From NCBI GenBank assembly GCA_026398835.1, contig JAPLSD010000581.1, positions 1 to 5,734 of the forward strand: DNA of 5,734 nt, given 5' to 3'. Position 1 is the first letter of the stretch. Each line of letters begins with the position of its first letter. Source of the DNA: Pseudomonas sp. GTDB taxonomy: Bacteria; Pseudomonadota; Gammaproteobacteria; Pseudomonadales; Pseudomonadaceae. This document shows positions 1-4,621 of this stretch, in pieces. The notes below the pieces were generated by a model. The model was not told the origin of the DNA. It made no database searches and saw only the letters and a list, made by a program, of their open reading frames with translations. The translations under genes were made by a program, and so were the position numbers.

Positions 1-594
1 CTGATCGACTTCCGGTCCGCCGGTCATCCCAATCGGCGTGACATTGATCAGCATCTGTGGCCGTTGGTCACCCAGATCAGCCAGCCATTCGTAGCCCAGG
101 GAACTCGCCAGGGCGCGGCCGGCCACTTCGTTACGGGCCACAATCAAACCGTTTTTATAACCACCATCACGCAAGGCGCTGGCCACTGCCTTGGCCATTC
201 CGCCGCTGCCGCGCAATGCGAAGGTCGAGCGCTGTGGCACTTCGTGCTTCTTCAGCAGTTGCGCGATGGCAATGTAATCGGTGTTGTAGGCCTTTAGATG
301 GCCATCAGTGTTGACGATGGTGTTAATGGACTGGATTGCCTTGGCCGAATCATCCAGTTCATCGACCAATGGGATGCAGGCTTCCTTGAACGGCATGGAA
401 ACCCCGCAGCCACGGATGCCCAGCGCGCGAATTCCGCCGACCGCACCTGAGAGATCGTTGCTGCTGAAAGCTTTGTAATAGAAGTTAAGGTCCAGTTGCT
501 CATACAGGTGATTATGAAAACGCAGGCCGAAATTCCCGGGACGCCCAGACAATGACATACACAGTTGGGTATCTTTGTTCGGGTTCATCAGCAT
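1..594 (-). CDS. Shikimate dehydrogenase-like protein (SDH-L type), C-terminus beyond window
   Basis: Only 198 codons are visible; the last ~70 residues of a usual ~270-aa protein lie off the left edge. It is an AroE-superfamily NAD(P)-dependent oxidoreductase, which in canonical AroE interconverts 3-dehydroshikimate and shikimate in the cytoplasm. Visible motifs are the substrate-binding S14-x-S16 pair in 'CMSLSGRPGNFGLRFHN', catalytic K70 in 'GCGVSMPFKE', catalytic D106 in 'AYNTDY', the nucleotide-binding glycine loop 'GSGGMAKAV' at 129-137, 'ARN' at 153-155 where AroE enzymes have NRT, and 'NVTPIGM' at 184-190. The 'SLSGRPxNFG' insertion after the serine pair matches the SDH-L subfamily (Haemophilus influenzae HI0607, from memory) rather than AroE or YdiB. 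The start ATG at 592-594 has an AAGGAG ribosome binding site (601-606, minus strand) six bases away. SDH-L proteins are reported as weak shikimate dehydrogenases, so the true substrate is uncertain. The gene is transcribed away from the exported-protein gene. Confidence 0.9.
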   Translation of the reverse strand, partial: MLMNPNKDTQLCMSLSGRPGNFGLRFHNHLYEQLDLNFYYKAFSSNDLSGAVGGIRALGIRGCGVSMPFKEACIPLVDELDDSAKAIQSINTIVNTDGHLKAYNTDYIAIAQLLKKHEVPQRSTFALRGSGGMAKAVASALRDGGYKNGLIVARNEVAGRALASSLGYEWLADLGDQRPQMLINVTPIGMTGGPEVDQ

Positions 595-850
595 GTTTAT
601 CTCCTTCAAATAGAACTTTCAGATGGACGGGATTAGCCAGCCCACCGTTTCTGTTCGATCATAGTCCAGTGAGGTTCAAGTACCTGATTCTGTATCAAAT
701 CAAGGTAAAGAAACCGGTACAGACCTTACACAATCTTTACTCAACGGCTTCGCAGATTTTAAAAAAAAAGCTGTCTTAGAAGTATCCCCGCGACAATCCT
801 TGGGTCTATTGCAGACCACAAGCGCTGGGACAGGAAACCGAGGAATAGCC
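595..850. promoter_or_regulatory. Divergent intergenic promoter region
   Basis: This 256-bp gap separates two divergently transcribed genes and is more AT-rich than its surroundings, so it must carry promoters both ways. On the minus strand a TATGAT hexamer (658-663) is a reasonable -10 for the dehydrogenase gene, giving a leader of roughly 57 nt, but I find no good -35 at 15-18 bp. On the plus strand TTTACT (736-741) could be a -35, but no good -10 follows. The A9 run at 761-769, preceded by TTTT, is an A-tract. A short dyad GGTCT/AGACC (803-807 and 813-817) lies 33 bp before the exported-protein start. Promoter assignments are tentative; no gene is seen here. Confidence 0.4.
725..740 (+). 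promoter_or_regulatory. 11-bp-phased direct repeat, possible response-regulator site
   Basis: TTAC occurs at 726-729 and again at 737-740, one helical turn apart. Read on the minus strand this is GTAAA-N6-GTAAG, close to the GTAAA-N(4-8)-GTAAA pattern known for CpxR of the OmpR family. It lies 111 bp upstream of the exported-protein start. Binding by any regulator is inference; the half-sites are short and could occur by chance. Confidence 0.25.
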
Positions 851-1198
851 ATGATCCGTAAAATCCCCGCAATAGCCTTGCTCATCGGGGCACTCGCTGT
901 CACCGGCCAGGCGTCCGCGCACGAACACGGTGGTGGTGGTTGGGGTTGGGGTGGTCCGGCCCTGTTTGGCGCTGTTGTCGGCGCTGCGGTAGTGGGCTCG
1001 GTAATCACCAGTCACGATCGCCCGGTCTACGTTGAGCAACCGGTGTACGTGCAACCTCAGCCGGTTTATGTTCAGGCTCCGCCGCCGGTCTATTACCAGG
1101 CGCAGCCGGTTTATGTGCAGCCTGCACCGGTTTACTACGGCCCGCCACGTGGCTATTACGGCCCACCGCGCGGTTATTACGGTCCACCACGCTGGTAG
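851..1198 (+). CDS. Exported glycine-zipper, PVYV/YYGPPRG-repeat protein
   Basis: This encodes 115 aa of unknown function. The start is ATG 851, with GAGGA at 840-844 six bases upstream and an immediate signal peptide; an in-frame upstream ATG at 800 would bury that signal and is not used. Residues 1-23 form a Sec signal peptide (RK, then a hydrophobic core from I5 to V17) with likely cleavage at ASA|HEH. The mature protein begins with a His/Gly/Trp-rich stretch (24-36), followed by a hydrophobic segment (37-53) carrying a GxxxG-type zipper (G40, G44, G49). The rest is low-complexity: six PVYV or PVYY units starting at P58, P64, P71, P79, P86 and P93, then three YYGPPR(G/W) units from 95 to 115. 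The PxPV pattern recalls the short PXPV-repeat family. It likely acts in the periplasm, outer membrane or cell surface. It is monocistronic, with a strong terminator 18 bp after the stop. Confidence 0.85.
   Translation: MIRKIPAIALLIGALAVTGQASAHEHGGGGWGWGGPALFGAVVGAAVVGSVITSHDRPVYVEQPVYVQPQPVYVQAPPPVYYQAQPVYVQPAPVYYGPPRGYYGPPRGYYGPPRW
1133..1195 (+). repeat. Three 21-bp in-frame tandem repeats (YYGPPRG)
   Basis: The units are 1133-1153, 1154-1174 and 1175-1195, ending directly at the stop codon. Units 1 and 2 differ at five bases, all at third codon positions, so the peptide is kept while the DNA has diverged. The third unit ends in Trp instead of Gly. Confidence 0.85.
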
Positions 1199-1215
1199 TT
1201 ACACACTGTGAATGA

Positions 1216-1253
1216 ATCAGGCCCCGCCTTAAAACGGGGCCTGATGCATTTTA
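1216..1253 (+). terminator. Rho-independent terminator of exported-protein gene
   Basis: A perfect 11-bp stem (1216-1226 with 1235-1245) rich in G/C encloses an 8-nt loop, and is followed by GCATTTTA as a modest U tract. It starts 18 bp after the stop codon of the repeat protein and insulates the downstream small genes. Confidence 0.85.
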
Positions 1254-1356
1254 GAACTTGGACAACGTCTGAATAAATCCTGCAAAGGTCGCTGCTGAGA
1301 CAATGGCTGTGGGTAGATTTGACATGATTGGCCCGTCTGTCGTATCGCTGCGGCGG

Positions 1357-1390
1357 CCGTCATATTTATGTCATGACCGGTCAGCAAAAT
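1357..1390 (+). promoter_or_regulatory. Candidate PhoB-dependent promoter (Pho box plus -10)
   Basis: CCGTCATATTTATGTCAT at 1357-1374 matches 15 of 18 positions of the E. coli Pho box consensus CTGTCATAWAWCTGTCAY, including both GTCA cores 11 bp apart. Ten bases after the box is CAAAAT (1385-1390), a 4/6 match to TATAAT, the same box-to--10 spacing I recall for E. coli phoA. The predicted transcript would start about 40 nt upstream of ATG 1438. The 10-bp perfect palindrome TGACCGGTCA (1374-1383) fills the spacer and adds a further GTCA core one turn on. Alternatives are a TTGACA hexamer at 1319-1324 with only a poor -10, or TATAAA at 1403-1408 with no -35. Control by phosphate starvation is inferred. 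Confidence 0.5.
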
Positions 1391-1437
1391 CTGACGTGTC
1401 CGTATAAACAAAATCATAAAAACCAGGACGCCCCATA

Positions 1438-1632
1438 ATGCCCACTCAGAATCCCCACCGCATTGCCGGACTCTGCACCTCGAGCAAGGTCTACAGCGCC
1501 CTGACCGAACTCAAGCACCTGGAAGGCCATCGCAGCGCCAAATTCCTCTCGTTGCTGGCCGAAAACCTGGTGCGAAAAGGTCTGCTGAACGATCAGGAAG
1601 TGGTGAACATGCTCGATCAGGTTGTCGACTGA
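1438..1632 (+). CDS. Small conserved-looking protein, 64 aa, unknown function
   Basis: I cannot assign a function. ATG 1438 is preceded by AGGA (1425-1428) at nine bases, a moderate ribosome binding site. The 64-aa product has no signal peptide or membrane segment and is predicted to be mostly helical: a short polar N-terminus (1-12), one cysteine (C13), an amphipathic stretch 'SKVYSALTELKHLEGH' (16-31), then helix 33-47 and a C-terminal acidic helix (51-64, 'NDQEVVNMLDQVVD'). It looks like a compact cytosolic helical bundle, possibly a partner-binding or regulatory protein. Codon use is strongly G/C-ending like the flanking genes, which supports real coding. It follows a candidate Pho box promoter and is the first gene before a second small gene, with no strong terminator between them. 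Confidence 0.75.
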   Translation: MPTQNPHRIAGLCTSSKVYSALTELKHLEGHRSAKFLSLLAENLVRKGLLNDQEVVNMLDQVVD

Positions 1633-1720
1633 CAGCTGTTATCGAGCTTGGTTTCGCCTGCGTCGATGTCCACTATCGAGCGCGATGATTTTTCGTTGAG
1701 CCCGCAGGTCCGTAAGGTAG

Positions 1721-1739
1721 CTCCATAGATTGATGGAGG
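1721..1739 (+). promoter_or_regulatory. Hairpin covering the Shine-Dalgarno of the 60-aa gene
   Basis: CTCCAT (1721-1726) is fully complementary to ATGGAG (1733-1738) across a 6-nt loop. The right arm contains most of the GGAGG ribosome binding site (1735-1739) for ATG 1745, so the folded mRNA would hide it. Regulation by temperature, a protein or upstream translation is possible but only inferred; the stem is short. Confidence 0.4.
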
Positions 1740-1744
1740 TACTT

Positions 1745-1927
1745 ATGCCCAAGGTTCAGATTATGTCCGTTATCGGCAGCGCCGTTCCCGCACCGCTCAG
1801 AGAGCTGGGATTGCTGGCCTGTTGGTATCTGGTACAGGACGGTGTGCCGATCAGCGGCCCGCTCACTTCACTCCCCGCCGCTCAGGCCCTGTCGCAGAGC
1901 ATGAGTTCTCATAGTTTGAGCGCCTAA
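1745..1927 (+). CDS. Small protein, 60 aa, unknown function
   Basis: I cannot name this gene. The chosen start ATG 1745 sits five bases after GGAGG (1735-1739); the in-frame TTG 1730 and ATG 1733 lie in or before that site and are unlikely. The 60-aa protein has a mildly hydrophobic N-terminal part (4-26), one cysteine (C26), then the segment 'WYLVQDGVPISGPLTS' (27-42) followed by an Ala/Ser-rich helix with 'PAAQALSQSM' (44-53). A W/Y-hydrophobic-DG-x3-SGP-x-[TS] hairpin leading into an Ala-rich helix is a pattern I have seen in other tiny bacterial and phage proteins, suggesting a beta-hairpin plus helix. No clear signal peptide is seen. It lies 112 bp after the 64-aa gene, and its stop overlaps the stop of the opposing membrane-protein gene (shared bases 1924-1927). 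Confidence 0.7.
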   Translation: MPKVQIMSVIGSAVPAPLRELGLLACWYLVQDGVPISGPLTSLPAAQALSQSMSSHSLSA

Positions 1928-2985
1928 GGCAACTGCACCCGAGGCTTGGTCTCGATGAACAAGGCCCAGCTCGACATGAACAGCGCAGCGATCAATGGCC
2001 CGATGACAAAGCCATTCAGGCCAAATATCCCCAGGCCACCCAGGGTGGAGATCAGAATCAGGTAATCCGGCATTTTCGTGTCCTTGCCCACCAGGATCGG
2101 GCGCAGCACGTTGTCCACCAGACCGATCACAAATACCCCGAACAACGCCAGCACCACGCCCTGCCAAATAGCCCCGCTGAGCAGGAAGAATGCAGCTACC
2201 GGCGCCCAGACGATTCCCGCCCCCACCGCTGGCAACAGCGACAGAAACGCCATCAACACCGCCCAGAGCAACGTACTGGGAATGTCGAGAAACCAGAAAA
2301 TCAAACCGCCCAATGCGCCCTGAGTGATCGCCATCAGCAGATTACCCTTCACTGTGGCGCGCACCACCTGATTGAATTTCAGTTGCAAGCGACGTTTCTG
2401 GTGCTCGGCCAGCGGTATGGCGGCGCGAACCTTGCGCGCCAACTCGGCACCGTCGCGCAGAAAGAAGAACAGCAGGTACAGCATGATGAAAAAACTCACC
2501 ACGAATTCGAAGGTGCCCTGACCGAAACTGAATGCCTGTGTGGCGAAAAACTCATTGCCCTGCATGGCGCTCTTGATGATTTTCTCCCGCAAACCGCTCA
2601 GTTCGCCCATGCCAAAACGGTCAAGCAAATGCTGGAAATACGGCGGCAGGCTGTGTTTCAACTGCGTCACATAACCGGCAATGTCCAACTGACCGCTTTC
2701 AATGTTCTTGTACAAGGCCGCACCTTCCTGAACCAGCAAGGCGCCGGTGATGATCACCGGCAGAATCGCGATCACCAGGCAGATACTCAGGGTGAGCAGA
2801 GCCGTCAGGTTGCGTTGCCAACCAAACCTCAATTGCAGCCGTCGCTGCAAGGGCGCGAAGACGATGCCGAGGATCACCGCCCAGAACACCGCGCCGTACA
2901 ACGGCAGCAGAATCCAGATGAAGGCGATGGTCACCAGAAACAGCAGCACCAGCAGTGATCTGTTTTGTAGCGTCTTTTCGTTCAT
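1924..2985 (-). CDS. AI-2E family transporter (PerM/UPF0118-like membrane protein)
   Basis: This is a 353-aa inner-membrane protein of usual family length. Hydrophobic segments are visible at about 11-29, 31-46, 60-85, 157-176, 215-233, 238-270, 274-290 and 308-345. The soluble region at roughly 86-150 between the third and fourth is typical. Family-diagnostic sequence is seen in 'LSLLPAVGAGIVWAPVA' (248-264) and in the C-terminal 'DNVLRPILVGKDTKMPDY' (291-308), followed by the Gly-rich 'STLGGLGIFGLNGFVIGP' (313-330). The family is named for autoinducer-2 export by E. coli TqsA, but most members have other or unknown substrates, and some are linked to ion efflux, so the name should not be read as AI-2 transport. 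The start ATG 2983-2985 has only a weak GGAT site (2991-2994, minus strand). No terminator is seen at its 3' end, which runs into the small convergent gene. Confidence 0.93.
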   Translation of the reverse strand: MNEKTLQNRSLLVLLFLVTIAFIWILLPLYGAVFWAVILGIVFAPLQRRLQLRFGWQRNLTALLTLSICLVIAILPVIITGALLVQEGAALYKNIESGQLDIAGYVTQLKHSLPPYFQHLLDRFGMGELSGLREKIIKSAMQGNEFFATQAFSFGQGTFEFVVSFFIMLYLLFFFLRDGAELARKVRAAIPLAEHQKRRLQLKFNQVVRATVKGNLLMAITQGALGGLIFWFLDIPSTLLWAVLMAFLSLLPAVGAGIVWAPVAAFFLLSGAIWQGVVLALFGVFVIGLVDNVLRPILVGKDTKMPDYLILISTLGGLGIFGLNGFVIGPLIAALFMSSWALFIETKPRVQLP

Positions 2986-3035
2986 GTCCGATCCATGTCA
3001 GCAAGGCGCAGGATTCACAGTGTCCTGATGATTAG

Positions 3036-3065
3036 TCAGCCAAGACGTGGCTGAGTGCCCTTTTT
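3036..3065 (+). terminator. Terminator-like hairpin in the trhP leader
   Basis: TCAGCCA (3036-3042) pairs with TGGCTGA (3048-3054) over a 5-nt loop, and TTTTT (3061-3065) follows six bases later. No plus-strand gene lies just upstream to be terminated, so if real it would act as an attenuator in the trhP leader or as the 3' end of a short RNA. The gap between stem and T run makes it a weak terminator. Confidence 0.3.
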
Positions 3066-3081
3066 GTTCATGGAGCATAGA

Positions 3082-3102
3082 TCCAGATCAATAACGTCTG
3101 GA
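3082..3102. promoter_or_regulatory. Short dyad upstream of trhP
   Basis: TCCAGA (3082-3087) and TCTGGA (3097-3102) are a perfect inverted repeat with a 9-bp spacer, 44 bp before the trhP start. It could be an operator or a leader hairpin. Six-base arms may occur by chance, and no good sigma-70 promoter is recognisable around it. Confidence 0.2.
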
Positions 3103-3145
3103 CACGACTCGATTACCCTCCTGGCCTTTTGTGATCGATACGACC

Positions 3146-4480
3146 ATGCCCCTCGCCACTCCCGAACTCCTGGCCCCTGCCGGCACCCTGAAAAACATGC
3201 GGTATGCCTTCGCCTATGGCGCCGATGCCGTATACGCCGGGCAGCCGCGCTACAGCTTGCGGGTGCGCAACAACGAATTCGACCACGCCAATCTGGCCCT
3301 CGGCATTCGTGAAGCCCAGTCCCAGGGCAAGCGTTTCTATGTGGTGGTGAATATCGCCCCGCATAACGCCAAGTTGCGCACCTTTCTCAACGATCTGGAG
3401 CCAGTGATCGCCATGGCGCCGGATGCGCTGATCATGTCCGATCCCGGGTTGATCATGCTGGTGCGCAGGCATTTCCCGCAGATGCCGATTCACCTTTCAG
3501 TTCAGGCCAACACGGTGAACTGGGCCAGCGCCGAGTTTTGGCAGCAACAAGGCTTGAGCCGGATCATCCTTTCCCGCGAACTGTCCCTCGAAGAGATCGC
3601 CGAGACTCGCCAGCAGGTTCCAGGCATGGAGCTGGAAGTGTTCGTCCATGGCGCACTGTGCATGGCCTACTCCGGTCGCTGCCTGTTGTCGGGCTACATG
3701 AACAAGCGCGATGCCAATCAGGGCAGTTGCACCAATGCCTGCCGCTGGAAATACACCGCGCAACCCGCCACGCAAAACCAGCTCGGCGATATCGTTCAAG
3801 AGTTCCAGCCTGAGTCCGCGCTGGGCCTGGGTGCACCGACCGACCAGGTATTTTTGCTGCAAGAAGCCAATCGCCCCGAAGAGTTGATGCCCGCGTTCGA
3901 GGACGAACACGGCACTTACATCATGAACTCCAAGGACCTGCGCGCCGTGCAGCACGTCGAACGCCTGACCCAAATGGGCGTGCACTCCTTGAAAATCGAG
4001 GGCCGGACCAAATCCCATTTCTACTGCGCACGGACCACCCAGGTCTATCGCAAGGCGATCGATGACGCCGTGGCCGGCCGGGCATTCGACCGTAGCCTGA
4101 TGACCGATCTCGAATCCCTCGCTCAACGTGGTTACACCGAGGGCTTCCTGCGCCGACATGTGCATGACGAATATCAGAATTACCAGAACGGCAGCTCGGT
4201 GTCGGAGCGCCAGCAGTTCGTCGGCGAGTTGACCGGCGAGCGGCGTGATCGACTCGCTGAAGTCCGCGTGAAAAACCGATTCCTGCTCGGTGACCATCTG
4301 GAATTGATGACACCCAAAGGCAACTTTCACTTCGACCTGCATCAACTGCACAACGCCAAAGGTGAAGCCATCGAAGTCGCGCCGGGAGACGGACACACGG
4401 TGTATGTACCGATTCCTGATCAAGTGGATTTGCGCTTTGGGTTGTTGATGCGGGATGTGGGGGTGCTAAGCAGAGATTGA
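3146..4480 (+). CDS. trhP: tRNA 5-hydroxyuridine synthesis protein TrhP (U32 peptidase family, YegQ)
   Basis: TrhP is a cytoplasmic enzyme of the peptidase U32 family that, in E. coli, makes 5-hydroxyuridine at tRNA position 34 in a prephenate- and Fe-S-dependent way, the first step toward cmo5U made by CmoA/CmoB. The 444-aa product is close to E. coli YegQ in length (about 450) and collinear with it as I recall it. Key stretches are 'PELLAPAGTLKNMRYAFAYG' (6-25), 'VVVNIAPHNAKLRTF' (66-80), 'SDPGLIMLVRRHFP' (98-111), 'HLSVQANTVNW' (116-126) and 'SLKIEGRTKS' (281-290). Four cysteines consistent with Fe-S binding are C172, C179, C195 and C199, in 'GALCMAYSGRC' and 'QGSCTNACRW'. A beta-rich C-terminal domain follows from about 355. 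ATG 3146 is chosen because it places PELL near the N-terminus as in E. coli; GTG 3131, five codons upstream, is possible. Neither has a clear Shine-Dalgarno. Despite the family name, it is not expected to be a protease. Confidence 0.95.
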   Translation: MPLATPELLAPAGTLKNMRYAFAYGADAVYAGQPRYSLRVRNNEFDHANLALGIREAQSQGKRFYVVVNIAPHNAKLRTFLNDLEPVIAMAPDALIMSDPGLIMLVRRHFPQMPIHLSVQANTVNWASAEFWQQQGLSRIILSRELSLEEIAETRQQVPGMELEVFVHGALCMAYSGRCLLSGYMNKRDANQGSCTNACRWKYTAQPATQNQLGDIVQEFQPESALGLGAPTDQVFLLQEANRPEELMPAFEDEHGTYIMNSKDLRAVQHVERLTQMGVHSLKIEGRTKSHFYCARTTQVYRKAIDDAVAGRAFDRSLMTDLESLAQRGYTEGFLRRHVHDEYQNYQNGSSVSERQQFVGELTGERRDRLAEVRVKNRFLLGDHLELMTPKGNFHFDLHQLHNAKGEAIEVAPGDGHTVYVPIPDQVDLRFGLLMRDVGVLSRD

Positions 4481-4493
4481 TGTCGACTGTTCG

Positions 4494-4598
4494 GGCCTCA
4501 TCGCGAGCAAGCCCGCTCCCACATTAGATCCCCGCTGTTCTCACCATTGTGAACTGACGCAGATCCAGTGTGGGAGCGGGCTTGCTCGCGATGAGGCC
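4494..4598. repeat. REPIN: two inverted REP sequences
   Basis: A 30-bp perfect inverted repeat (4494-4523 with 4569-4598) continues imperfectly to 4530/4562 around a central loop of about 31 nt. Each arm carries the GTGGGAGCGGGCTTGCTCGC core (written in the right-arm orientation) typical of REP elements in P. fluorescens-group genomes. Paired REPs of about 100 bp are REPINs, short non-autonomous elements thought to be moved by a chromosomal RAYT (IS200-like) protein, which is not in this window. It sits between the convergent trhP and chemoreceptor genes, neither of which has another terminator, so its long hairpin probably also ends or protects both transcripts. Confidence 0.92.
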
Positions 4599-4621
4599 TG
4601 TCAGTCAGCCAATCTTCTGGA

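Noticed and set aside
613..639. GAACTT at 613-618 resembling an AlgU (sigma-22) -35 element
   Set aside because: No TCnnA -10 occurs 16-17 bp downstream; the copy at 1254-1259 also lacks a correctly spaced -10.
800..850. In-frame N-terminal extension of the exported protein from ATG 800
   Set aside because: It would place 17 residues before a textbook signal peptide, while ATG 851 has its own GAGGA site at ideal spacing.
1229..1417. 62-codon minus-strand frame between the terminator and the 64-aa gene
   Set aside because: It overlaps the candidate Pho box promoter and the terminator stem, and its product shows no recognisable feature.
1640..1681. Direct repeat TATCGAGC at 1640-1647 and 1674-1681
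   Set aside because: Eight bases at 34-bp spacing, not phased and with no associated feature; probably chance.
1674..1694. Small hairpin (ATCG/CGAT) followed by a T5 run after the 64-aa gene
   Set aside because: A 4-bp stem is too weak to call a terminator; it could still cause minor pausing.
2383..2958. 191-codon plus-strand frame opposite the AI-2E family gene
   Set aside because: The product is a Gln/Arg/His-rich low-complexity chain typical of antisense to hydrophobic codons, and the opposite strand has a clear membrane-protein family match.
3497..4423. 308-codon open frame on the minus strand inside trhP
   Set aside because: It lies antisense to a strongly recognised gene; long antisense frames are common in GC-rich Pseudomonas DNA, and the product resembles nothing.
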